Position numbers and translations under genes: made by a program. Positions 12,063 to 24,100 of a DNA stretch of 64,000 nucleotides are shown here, one piece after another. Each line of letters starts with the position of its first letter. Position 1 is the stretch's first letter. The stretch covers positions 1 to 64,000 of the forward strand of contig JAMXDE010000060.1 in the NCBI GenBank assembly GCA_026770025.1, read 5' to 3'. The notes under the pieces are model-generated. The model worked only from the letters and a program-made list of their open reading frames with translations. It did no database searches and had not been told where the DNA came from. This DNA is from Craspedostauros australis (taxonomy: Eukaryota > Bacillariophyta > Bacillariophyceae > Mastogloiales > Achnanthaceae).

Positions 12063-12837
12063 GAACACCGCACAAAAATTTTTCCTTACGGGTATTGGAT
12101 CTCCTTGCGGGGCGATCCCTTTTTTTTTGTTGAGATGTTGCGATGGATTGTTCCAATTTGCTCAAATTGTTTTCCTGATCATGAGATGCTCTATAGTAAC
12201 CTTGCGATTTTTTTCGCTACTTTGCGTTTACAAATTGTATTTGTTGTTTTCTTTGTTTTCTCGAGTTTATAATTCTTACGATCTCAGTCGAGAGCATTTG
12301 GTTCATCTGGCCTTTCACGTGTATTCACGTGTTATTTTTGTGTTATGCCTTCGCGTGTATCCACGTGTTATTTTTGATTTTGTGTTGCGCCTTTCGCGTG
12401 TATTCACGTGTTAATTTCAGTTCCCGTAGTTTGCCTTTCGCGTTCATAATCCGTTTGATTTTCGTGTCATTGTCTGTCTTCTGGCACAGATCTGTTGCAT
12501 CTGCGTAGGTGAGCTGATATGCTATTGATGCTGCTTTTCCCTACTGTTGGCGCGGATCTCTCTGGAGTGCATTCAGGTTGTGCGGTGTCGTTTCTTGCTG
12601 CGAGCCTTCTGTTCAGCGGCAAATTGAGCTGCCGCTCGTTTCTTCTTCATCTCTGCCGCAGCCTTCCTGTTGTCTGCCTCCCTCCTTGCTTGCGATTCTT
12701 CTTCACCCTGTTTGTCATCTCCACCCTCTTGGGTTACTTGTGCTACTGCTGCTGCGCTGCCCTGCCATCTGTTCCAGCTTCTTCAGCTGGTTCGTGACTG
12801 TTCTGAACTGCCACGACTGCAGGTTGAGCAGCCTTCT
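12063..12837. other. Spacer with CACGTG-bearing short repeats
   Basis: T-rich on the plus strand. Between about 12,310 and 12,425 a unit of about 35-40 bases, GCCTTTCGCGTGTATTCACGTGTTATTTTTG-like in pieces, occurs three to four times, each with the palindrome CACGTG. No gene is recognised; open frames at 12,519-13,044 are antisense to the transposase tail. Confidence 0.5.
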
Positions 12838-13110
12838 TCAATCCTTTACCCAACCTTCGTGGCACCATTTGGTGTCTCTGCTATGCAGGATGTGGTGGCA
12901 TGTGTTGGGAATCTCCAGGACCCCATCTTTCGTGGATGCCTTCACCAGTGCCAGACGACCTGGGATGCCGCACTTCTCCATCCATGCAGACTTTGTCGGT
13001 GTGCCCACTCCGCAGACTGTCAGATGACATCCTGTGCAATATGAATGTGACTTGCTGATTGCACACGACGCAGCTTCTCCTCTTGTTTGGAACCGTCACA
13101 AGGGTATGGT
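12838..13110 (-). other. Cys/His-rich zinc-binding tail of the transposase
   Basis: The minus frame near 13,078 gives RRSCVVCNQQ. After a small shift the adjacent frame continues HSYCTGCHLTVCGVG...KCG...CHHILH and ends at a stop at 12,838-12,840. The C-x2-C...C-x2-C-x4-C...C-x3-H arrangement is that of the C-terminal cysteine-rich domain used by PiggyBac transposases to bind their ends. Confidence 0.7.
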
Positions 13111-14089
13111 CCCCTTTGTACAAGGCCTTCGATGAACAATGCCTCTGTTGCAGTCCTCTCAGTTGGGGTCTTCCCAAGGATGGCAAGCAACGGTTGTCGA
13201 GTCCTCTGGTTGCTCCATTCAATTTTGAACTCACCGCCATTGCATGATTCGATGCTGCTGGCGGGAGATTCAGCTTTTCCCTAATGTGTCTGAGCCTCGT
13301 CTCGTCATTTGGTTTCACGTGCCAGTCGGGTTTGAGTGTAAGCCACAGCCAAGTGGTGGGATAGGCGTTTGGTAATGTGCAGCAAGGGAGTCACGGTAGC
13401 TCAACTTCTTGTTCATCTTGTTCCGAAGATGGATCAACGATGGTGATCGATCGAGATCTGCATTTGTCTCGGATTGCCCTGTTGTCCCGTGATCTGGATT
13501 AGCTTGTGCACGAGCGTCATCATCAGTTGCATCAGACGCGACACAAGTACGCATTGGAAGGAGACTTTTGGGGGCTTCAACCTTGTGCTGTTCCATCAAT
13601 CTTGACATGATATCGGAACCACCCTTCATGAGTTCCATCTTGCTGCCAGCTTTGGAAGGAAGGTCTTGACACGAGGGACCGGGAAGGTGAGATTTTCACA
13701 TCCTTTCCACATCATGAGCTGATGGAAGAGGTCATCCTCTGACATGTTCGGGAGGTTGGGAGCCTTTGCCCTCGAAGTTGCCGCTGCCCGGATTGGATGA
13801 CATGAACTGCCTCATGAGATCTTCAGATGGAGTTCGTCCCGGTGAATCTTCCTTCGTATGCAAACTCGATCACAAGCTTGTACAGATCGTCAAGCACCAA
13901 GGCATAGGCTTCCATCAATGCAGGTGTGAATCTGGTCGCAACAGATCTGAGGATCTCGGCCCCGCTGTCACCTGCTTGCCATGCCGTTCCAAATCAAGTA
14001 TCACAAGTAGCAGAGTGAGCAACGAGTTAGTATGGTGTCAAAGCATGCGAACATCGTGCATTGGTGGAAGCAGCATGGACCGGATCTCA

Positions 14090-15640
14090 TCACACATAGT
14101 CAATGCCAATGCCATCGAACTTACCAATCACCATGAGTGCTCCACTGACACCGTAGACGAATGCATGATGGAGCAACTGGAGTCTTTCGCCTTCCTTGCG
14201 GATCAATGCCCGAAAGATGTTGCTCTCTGAGTCTGCAAAGAGATGCAAGTTGGGATCCAACCTGTATTGGCGTTGCACAGACAACTGATGCTCCTTCTCC
14301 TCCTCCTTGGTTTTGCGCGAGGCCCTGGTCTTCATCTCGACAACAAAAGACCTCATCATCTTCATCGTTGGTGCTGTCTCCGACAACTGCAAGAAAGTCA
14401 ACAGGATGATCGAGCATAGGGCTTGTCTCCACGATGCACCAACCCTGCTGTGTATGCGGCCTTCACACAGCTAGGATCTCCAGTCAATTCCGATATCTTT
14501 TCAGCTTTCTTCATGAGTGGCTGCTCATTGGTGTGGCCCAGTCTGGTGGCACGTCGCTCCTCACCAGTGAAAGGCTTCATGAACCATGTCTTCAGCGCCT
14601 CTTTCACCAAGGCCTCCTTCAGTGCCATCATGCCTCCGTCCTCTTCGTTATTCCTCACATCGTTGTTGCTGATGCCTTCGGTGTCGCCTTCGACATTGTG
14701 TCGGTGGCAAGCATGACATCGGCTTCAAACAGGAAGGGAAGCCAGAGAGTCGATGCCAATGCCATTGTCGGCCGATGGGAAACGGGCAAGATTGCTGGTG
14801 CTGTTGCCTTCAACATCGTCGTCGGAAACCGTCCACCTCCAGATTGTCAAGAGCCGAAGTGATAGATGCTTTGTCATGCCGCACCAATGCCTTCATCATT
14901 TCACCCTTTGCCGGAAGATTGCCAGAGTTGGGGAATCTTGCCTTGTAGATTGCCGCCATGGTCTTTGGTGTAATGGCAACATACCGGCGATCCGGCTTCT
15001 GCTGTCGTTGGATCACAGTCCTGAGCTTCTTGTAGATACTGTCAGCTGTTTTTGGCTTGAATCCGCCACAGAAGAGCACCACCAATTCAGTCACATCTTC
15101 GAGCAGCCAGTCGACAGGAGGATTGTCGCGATTCTGAGAACTTGGGTGATTGTTTGCTCGATGGATTTTGAGTCTTCGGCATCATCTGTGAGGAGATTGA
15201 ATCGCTCCCGTGCCCAATTCTTGACTTCACCTGTTCCGATCTCCACATGGCTTGTTGCTTTCTGGCTTCAACGTCGATGCCCATGAATGTGGCAATGATT
15301 TCCCATGCCTGATGATGGAGAACATGGCCATTCGTCTCCTTGCACCACTCGGTGCTGGCCAGGACCACGTTGATGATGTTGTGGACGGTGGAGCTTGTCA
15401 AGCAGAACTTTCGCAACATGAACCAAAGCGGATCTCGCTGTTCGCAGGTCATCCCAACAACATCAAGGTCACGAATCTTCTGTGCCCATCTCATCCTTGC
15501 CTTGTCTTCCGCATCATCCGCTGCCTGTGAGGCTTGTTTGGCAAGGGTGACGGCTGCCTTGACTGCATCTGGGTCATTCGGTGCATTCTGGATGGCTTGA
15601 ATTGCGTCGCCTCTGGCCTGAATTGCGAGCAACCGCAGCA
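14090..15640 (-). other. YqaJ/lambda-exonuclease-like domain inside the transposase
   Basis: This sub-region holds the motifs expected of a PD-(D/E)xK exonuclease of the YqaJ group: an N-terminal R-x-x-x-W-F...R...T-S-S stretch (RDPLWFMLRKFCLTSS), a G-H-x-N-E-x-x-L helix (RLGHTNEQPLM) and the catalytic D...E-x-K strand pair (VDFLAVV then VVEMKTR). They lie in three neighbouring frames separated by one-base shifts. The same block occurs, more decayed, at 10,311-10,603 on the other strand. The family assignment rests on motif order only. Confidence 0.7.
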
Positions 15641-17377
15641 GGAGACTTCTCCAGGTTCACGACAGCTGCAGAGAAGTACTCTGGGAACTTCTCTGGATGA
15701 GCCAGAAGATCTGGGTGATTCGTGCGCTTGGCTTGAACGTGGCGAAGGTACATGATCTCCTCTTTCACCTTTGCCATGGTGAGATCCCATTCGAACCTTC
15801 CAACTCCCGTCTTTGCCATCATGATCATCTTTCCGTTGTCTCGGAGACCATAGCAACAGTAGGTTGCACCCTTCACCTTGTTGGAGGTGGCAAGGAAGAG
15901 TCTTGTGGGTTCTGTCACACTGATCATGAGTTGGTTTGGGTTGGTCCGGTACGTTCCATTGATGAATGGCATGTGTGGAGCCCTCTTGTGAGTGCCTTGA
16001 AGGTCCGCTCCACCTTCAACAAGACCCTGTGTGAGCTTGAGAGAGCCATATCCACGATCAGCAAGAACTTCTGTGTTCTGCAACCATTGGTGGTTTCGAA
16101 TTGGGTCTTGATCAGAGCCAATGCGGTGCTCGTCTTGGTTTCCTGGATGACTTGGACTCCGCAAGGGACCCCGGACATTGTCATTGCCAAGGTATCGATG
16201 GTGAATCTTTGCATGGACATTTCGCAAGTTCAAGAGATAGAGAAGAAACAAGATTCGACAAGAAAGAGAGGGATGCAGACATGCATGTGGTGCCTGTGAG
16301 ATTCAAAATTATCGACAATTGTACAATCATGACATACATTCAATCCATGATCCAAAAAGCAGAGGTTGTGCACAGTACAACTCACCCCCATCTATTGGCC
16401 TTTGGATGCTTGTGCCGGGAGATGCCACTTCGCGATTTTTTGGTGCTCTCGCAGTGCACTTTATCATCATCGATTGTCACAGTGCGTTGGCCGGCCATGC
16501 CTCTCACAACCAGTTGCTTCAAAGTGTGATTGCACTGAGCCTGGAGATCCTGCCAGAAGTAGTGAGCGTTGGACTCAATCTTGTTGCTGTCTGCATGGAT
16601 TTTGCACCACCAATCATTGTACTCGGTCTTGCTCGGGGACCCCACTTTGGTGCTCAGCAAGCCCATGGTGTACATGTTTTTCGTAGATGTCCGGAAGGTT
16701 GACTGTGTGCTGAATGCAACCATGAACTGCAGGTACTCCAATGCATCCATCTTCACATCATCCTTTGCAAATGCTTCTGTGTACAGACGAGATGAGGTAC
16801 CAAAGACAAGATCAATGATATCATTCGGTGTTGGGCGTTTGCTGTTGGTGAGCTTTTGCATTGATTTCCGAATGTGCACCATCTCCTTGTTCATGATGAC
16901 TTTGCTGTCTGCACGGGCTTCACCAACTGTGACATGATGCTTCTCGTCCACCCCTGTCTGCAGCTTCCACTTCAGGCTCATGCTTGCCAGCTTTGCTGCA
17001 TCGGATTTGGTGTTGCGGGTGGATGCAAGTGCAATTGTAGGAGTGGGATTGGCATTGTTGGTGTTCGAGATGTTGTTATCCTGCGTAGAAGCTGTATTTT
17101 CGTTCTCTTCTGATATGAGGTAGTTGCTGTTGGAGTTGGAGGTGCTACTCTTGGGATCTGTTGCATCCAAGTCATCTCCATTAGTGTCATCGTTGTCATC
17201 GTCCAGATCAAAGTCATCAGGAGTCCAAATGACTGTGTTGTCATCCGAAGGATGGACAACAGCATCTTCATCAAGTAGCTCCAAGTCTAGATTGTCTGGA
17301 TCAATGCCTCCGTTGCTGTCATCATCCTCCCACAAGTCATCATTGCCTCCGAAAGCATGATCCAAAGACATGGTCAC

Positions 17378-18179
17378 TCAATAGATGTAACACAAATCTA
17401 AGAATCTTGCACAGGGCTGGCTGCGATGAACTAAGTTGAGGTACAAGTGGAATGTGGGGTAGATGAGTGCAGCAGCTCTATTTGTTCCAAAAGCTATTAA
17501 TAGATCGATTTGATGATGATAGTGTTGTTGAGAGATTTGATCGATTCGTTGAGTCCCACAAGAGATTTTGAGTCACGGAAGAAATGTCCCCCTCCCCAAA
17601 TCTCGGTTCTGGCTCAGCAGTGGTTGGTGTGGACGGGCTTTCGATGTTCCCAAACGCGAGTCAACGTGGGTTGAGGCGTTTTATGACATGAGGAGGGTGT
17701 GGGGAATAATAATTTCATTCCAACAAATGGCTCCAAACCTCCAGACACAACCGTTGATTTCAGTGCAGGCAGAGACCAGTGACTTCAGAAACCATCCGTT
17801 GAGTTTGAAAACTTTTGCGTGGTGCGCATTACCAATACTCCCGTGATCATCCAAACACGAGTCCATCGTCCCAAACAGCAACAGCAAAAAACTCGGCGAG
17901 TGGTGCAAACGGAGTCCAGATTGAGCGTCAGACACAGGACCGTCACCACAACAATCGAAAAACTTGATCATTATCACATCCGCATCCCAACCACATACAC
18001 CGACATTGCATACATTACATCCATTGCGTCCATTGCACCATGACATCGCATCGACGCTCAGCAATTTCTTCATTTTGACCGTCGCATAAGCACCACATCA
18101 CACCCATTGACCTTGGCATCTGCAAACAAGCAAAATGCATGAAGGCCAAAAAGCCCTCGAATCCACAGACGCGTCAGAA
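17378..18179. other. 5' flank of the transposase and edge of the 50-bp array
   Basis: No ORF is supported. TTAA occurs inside CTATTAATAG near 17,500 but no matching inverted repeat was found on the other side of the transposase. From about 18,090 the sequence begins to resemble the 50-bp unit (CACATCACACCCATTG). Confidence 0.4.
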
Positions 18180-21100
18180 CGCCCATACAGTCAAGATCGC
18201 ATCACACCCATTGGTCTCTCGCACCTGAACGACCATCCGCTCCAGATCGCATCACACCCATTGGTCTCTCCCATCTCAACGACCATCCGCTCCAGATCGC
18301 ATCACACCCAATGGTCGGTTGCACCTGAACGACCATCCGCTCCAGATCGCATCACACCCAATGGTCGGTTGCACCTGAACGACCATCCGCTCCAGATCGC
18401 ATCACACCCATTGGTCGATTGCACCTGAACGACCATCCGCTCCAGATCGCATCACACCCAATGGTCGGTTGCACCTGAACGACCATCCGCTCCAGATCGC
18501 ATCACACCCAATGGTCGGTTGCACCTGAACGACCATCCGCTCCAGATCGCATCACACCCAATGGTCGGTTGCACCTGAACGACCATCCGCTCCAGATCGC
18601 ATCACACCCAATGGTCGGTTGCACCTGAACGACCATCCGCTCCAGATCGCATCACACCCAATGGTCGGTTGCACCTGAACGACCATCCGCTCCAGATCGC
18701 ATCACACCCATTGGTCGATTGCACCTGAACGACCATCCGCTCCAGATCGCATCACACCCAATGGTCGGTTGCACCTGAACGACCATTCGCTCCAGATCGC
18801 ATCACACCCATCGGTCACTCCCACCTGAACGAGAATCCGCTCCAGATCGCATCACACCCATCGGTCTCTCGCACCTGAACGACCATCCGCTCCAGATCGC
18901 ATCACACCCAATGGTCGGTTGCACCTGAACGACCATCCGCTCCAGATCGCATCACACCCATTGGTCGATTGCACCTGGACGACCATCCGCTCCAGATCGC
19001 ATCACACCCATTGATCGATTGCACCTGAACGACCATCCGCTCCAGATCACATCACACCCATCGGTCTCTCCCATCTGAACGAGAATCCGCTCCAGATCGC
19101 ATCACACCCATCGGTCTCTCGCATCTGAACGACCATCCGCTCCAGATCGCATCACACCCATCGGTCTCTCGCACCTGAACGAGAATCCGCTCCAGATCGC
19201 AACACACCCATTCATTGATTGCACCTGGACGACCATTCGCTCCAGATCGCATCACACCCATCGGTCACTCCCACCTGAACGAGAATCCGCTCCAGATCGC
19301 ATCACACCCATCGGTCTCTCGCACCTGAACGACCATCCGCTCCAGATCGCATCACACCCAATGGTCGGTTGCACCTGAACGACCATCCGCTCCAGATCGC
19401 ATCACACCCAATGGTCGGTTGCACCTGGACAAGTATCCGCTTCAGATCGCATCACACCCATCGGTCTCTCGCACCTGAACGACCATCCGCTCCAGATCGC
19501 ATCACACCCATCGGTCACTCCCACCTGAACGAGAATCCGCTCCAGATCGCATCACACCCATCGGTCACTCCCACCTGAACGAGAATCCGCTCCAGATCGC
19601 ATCACACCCATCGGTCTCTCGCACCTGAACGAGAATCCGCTCCAGATCGCAACACACCCATTCATTGATTGCACCTGGACGACCATTCGCTCCAGATCGC
19701 ATCACACCCATCGGTCACTCCCACCTGAACGAGAATCCGCTCCAGATCGCATCACACCCATCGGTCTCTCGCACCTGAACGACCATCCGCTCCAGATCGC
19801 ATCACACCCAATGGTCGGTTGCACCTGAACGACCATCCGCTCCAGATCGCATCACACCCAATGGTCGATTGCACCTGAACGACCATCCGCTTCAGATCGC
19901 ATCACACCCATCGGTCTCTCGCACCTGAACGACCATCCGCTCCAGATCGCATCACACCCAATGGTCGGTTGCACCTGAACGACCATCCGCTCCAGATCGC
20001 ATCACACCCATTGGTCGATTGCACCTGGACGACCATCCGCTCCAGATCGCATCACACCCATTGATCGATTGCACCTGAACGACCATCCGCTCCAGATCAC
20101 ATCACACCCATCGGTCTCTCCCATCTGAACGAGAATCCGCTCCAGATCGCATCACACCCATCGGTCTCTCGCATCTGAACGACCATCCGCTCCAGATCGC
20201 ATCACACCCATCGGTCTCTCGCACCTGAACGAGAATCCGCTCCAGATCGCAACACACCCATTCATTGATTGCACCTGGACGACCATTCGCTCCAGATCGC
20301 ATCACACCCATCGGTCACTCCCACCTGAACGAGAATCCGCTCCAGATCGCATCACACCCATCGGTCTCTCGCACCTGAACGACCATCCGCTCCAGATCGC
20401 ATCACACCCAATGGTCGGTTGCACCTGAACGACCATCCGCTCCAGATCGCATCACACCCAATGGTCGGTTGCACCTGGACAAGTATCCGCTTCAGATCGC
20501 ATCACACCCATCGGTCTCTCGCACCTGAACGACCATCCGCTCCAGATCGCATCACACCCAATGGTCGATTGCACCTGGACGAGAATCCGCTCCAGATCGC
20601 AACACACCCATTCGTTGATTGCACCTGGACGAGTATCCGCTCCAGATCGCATCACACCCATTGGTCAATTGCACCTGGACGACCATCCGCTCCAGATCGC
20701 ATCACACCCATCGGTCACTCCCACCTGAACGAGAATCCGCTCCAGATCGCATCACACCCATCGGTCTCTCGCACCTGAACGACCATCCGCTCCAGATCAC
20801 ATCACACCCATCGGTCTCTCCCATCTGAACGAGTATCCGCTCCAGATCGCATCACACCCAATGGTCGGTTGCACCTGAACGACCATCCGCTCCAGGTCGC
20901 ATCACACCCATCGGTCACTCCCACCTGAACAAGAATCCGCTCCAGATCGCATCACACCCATCGGTCTCTCGCACCTGAACGACCATCCGCTCCAGATCAC
21001 ATCACACCCATCGGTCTCTCGCATCTGAACGACCATCCGCTCCAGATCGCATCACACCCATCGGTCACTCCCACCTGAACGAGAATCCGCTCCAGATCGC

Positions 21101-24100
21101 ATCACACCCATCGGTCTCTCGCACCTGAACGACCATCCGCTCCAGATCACATCACACCCATCGGTCTCTCCCATCTGAACGAGTATCCGCTCCAGATCGC
21201 ATCACACCCAATGGTCGATTGCACCTGGACGAGAATCCGCTCCAGATCGCAACACACCCATTGGTCTCTCGCACCTGGACGACCATCTGCTCCAGATCGC
21301 ATCACACCCAATGGTCGGTTGCACCTGAACGACCATCCGCTCCAGATCGCATCACACCCAATGGTCGGTTGCACCTGAACGACCATCCGCTCCAGATCGC
21401 ATCACACCCATCGGTCTCTCGCACCTGAACGAGAATCCGCTCCAGATCGCAACACACCCATTCATTGATTGCACCTGGACGACCATCCGCTCCAGATCGC
21501 ATCACACCCATCGGTCACTCCCACCTGAACGACCATCCGCTCCAGATCGCATCACACCCATCGGTCTCTCGCACCTGAACGAGAATCCGCTCCAGATCGC
21601 AACACACCCATTCATTGATTGCACCTGGACGACCATCCGCTCCAGATCGCATCACACCCATCGGTTACTCCCACCTGAACGAGAATCCGCTCCAGATCGC
21701 ATCACACCCATCGGTCTCTCGCATCTGAACGACCATCCGCTCCAGATCGCATCACACCCATCGGTCACTCCCACCTGAACGAGAATCCGCCCCAGATCGC
21801 ATCACACCCATCGGTCTCTCGCACCTGAACGACCATCCGCTCCAGATCACATCACACCCATCGGTCTCTCCCATCTGAACGAGTATCCGCTCCAGATCGC
21901 ATCACACCCAATGGTCGGTTGCACCTGAACGACCATCCGCTCCAGGTCGCATCACACCCATCGGTCTCTCCCATCTGAACGACCATCCGCTCCAGATCGC
22001 ATCACACCCATCGGTCACTCCCACCTGAACGAGAATCCGCTCCAGATCGCATCACACCCATCGGTCTCTCGCATCTGAACGACCATCCGCTCCAGATCGC
22101 ATCACACCCATCGGTCACTCCCACCTGAACGAGAATCCGCTCCAGATCGCATCACACCCATCGGTCTCTCGCACCTGAACGACCATCCGCTCCAGATCAC
22201 ATCACACCCATCGGTCTCTCCCATCTGAACGAGTATCCGCTCCAGATCGCATCACACCCAATGGTCGATTGCACCTGGACGAGAATCCGCTCCAGATCGC
22301 AACACACCCATTGGTCGATTGCACCTGGACGACCATCCGCTCCAGATCGCATCACACCCATTGGTCAATTGCACCTGGACGACCATCCGCTCCAGATCGC
22401 ATCACACCCATTGGTCGATTGCACCTGGACAAGTATCCGCTCCAGATCGCATCACACCCATTGGTCTCTCGCACCTGGACGACCATCTGCTCCAGATCGC
22501 ATCACACCCAATGGTCGGTTGCACCTGAACGACCATCCGCTCCAGATCGCATCACACCCAATGGTCGGTTGCACCTGAACGACCATCCGCTCCAGATCGC
22601 ATCACACCCAATGGTCGGTTGCACCTGAACGACCATCCGCTCCAGATCGCATCACACCCATCGGTCTCTCGCACCTGAACGAGAATCCGCTCCAGATCGC
22701 AACACACCCATTCATTGATTGCACCTGGACGACCATTCGCTCCAGATCGCATCACACCCATCGGTCACTCCCACCTGAACGAGAATCCGCTCCAGATCGC
22801 ATCACACCCATCGGTCTCTCGCACCTGAACGACCATCCGCTCCAGATCGCATCACACCCAATGGTCGGTTGCACCTGAACGACCATCCGCTCCAGATCGC
22901 ATCACACCCATTGGTCGGTTGCACCTGGACAAGTATCCGCTTCAGATCGCATCACACCCATCGGTCTCTCGCACCTGAACGACCATCCGCTCCAGATCGC
23001 ATCACACCCATCGGTCACTCCCACCTGAACGAGAATCCGCTCCAGATCGCATCACACCCATCGGTCACTCCCACCTGAACGAGAATCCGCTCCAGATCGC
23101 ATCACACCCATCGGTCTCTCGCACCTGAACGAGAATCCGCTCCAGATCGCAACACACCCATTCATTGATTGCACCTGGACGACCATTCGCTCCAGATCGC
23201 ATCACACCCATCGGTCACTCCCACCTGAACGAGAATCCGCTCCAGATCGCATCACACCCATCGGTCTCTCGCACCTGAACGACCATCCGCTCCAGATCGC
23301 ATCACACCCAATGGTCGGTTGCACCTGAACGACCATCCGCTCCAGATCGCATCACACCCAATGGTCGATTGCACCTGAACGACCATCCGCTCCAGATCGC
23401 ATCACACCCATTGGTCTCTCGCACCTGGACGACCATCTGCTCCAGATCGCATCACACCCATCGGTCTCTCGCATCTGAACGAGTATCCGCTCCAGATCGC
23501 AACACACCCATTCGTTGATTGCACCTGGACGAGTATCCGCTCCAGATCGCATCACACCCATCGGTCACTCCCACCTGAACGAGAATCCGCTCCAGATCGC
23601 ATCACACCCATCGGTCTCTCGCACCTGAACGACCATCCGCTCCAGATCACATCACACCCATCGGTCTCTCCCATCTGAACGAGTATCCGCTCCAGATCGC
23701 ATCACACCCAATGGTCGGTTGCACCTGAACGACCATCCGCTCCAGGTCGCATCACACCCATCGGTCTCTCGCATCTGAACGACCATCCGCTCCAGATCAC
23801 ATCACACCCATCGGTCTCTCCCATCTGAACGAGAATCCGCTCCAGATCGCATCACACCCATCGGTCTCTCGCATCTGAACGACCATCCGCTCCAGATCGC
23901 ATCACACCCATCGGTCACTCCCACCTGAACGAGAATCCGCTCCAGATCGCATCACACCCATCGGTCTCTCGCATCTGAACGAGAATCCGCTCCAGATCAC
24001 ATCACACCCATCGGTCTCTCCCACCTGAACGAGAATCCGCTCCAGATCGCATCACACCCATCGGTCACTCCCACCTGAACGAGAATCCGCTCCAGATCGC

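Larger units (their letters stand above)
12838..17377 (-). pseudogene. PiggyBac-like transposase with inserted YqaJ-type nuclease domain (frameshifted)
   Basis: Minus-strand gene starting ATG at 17,377. Domains in order: an acidic N-terminus rich in D/E (about residues 1-75); a helical region with EYLQF and YNDWW; DDE part one, TVTIDDDK then PKANRWG; an intron at 16,385-16,207 (GTGAGT...AG); DDE part two, FTIDTLAM...GVPCGVQV, then LADRGYGS...LQGTHKRAPHMPF; then a YqaJ-like nuclease with RDPLWFMLRKF-LTSS (15.4 kb), RLGHTNEQPLM (14.5 kb), VDFLAVV (14.4 kb) and VVEMKTR (14.35-14.32 kb); finally a cysteine tail C-x2-C, YC-x2-C-x4-C and CHHILH (13.08-12.87 kb). The DDE layout and the terminal Cys/His tail match PiggyBac transposases; the nuclease insertion is not part of the standard family plan. 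Small indels shift the frame at six or more places, so this copy is dead. No flanking inverted repeats or TTAA pair could be assigned. Confidence 0.8.
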
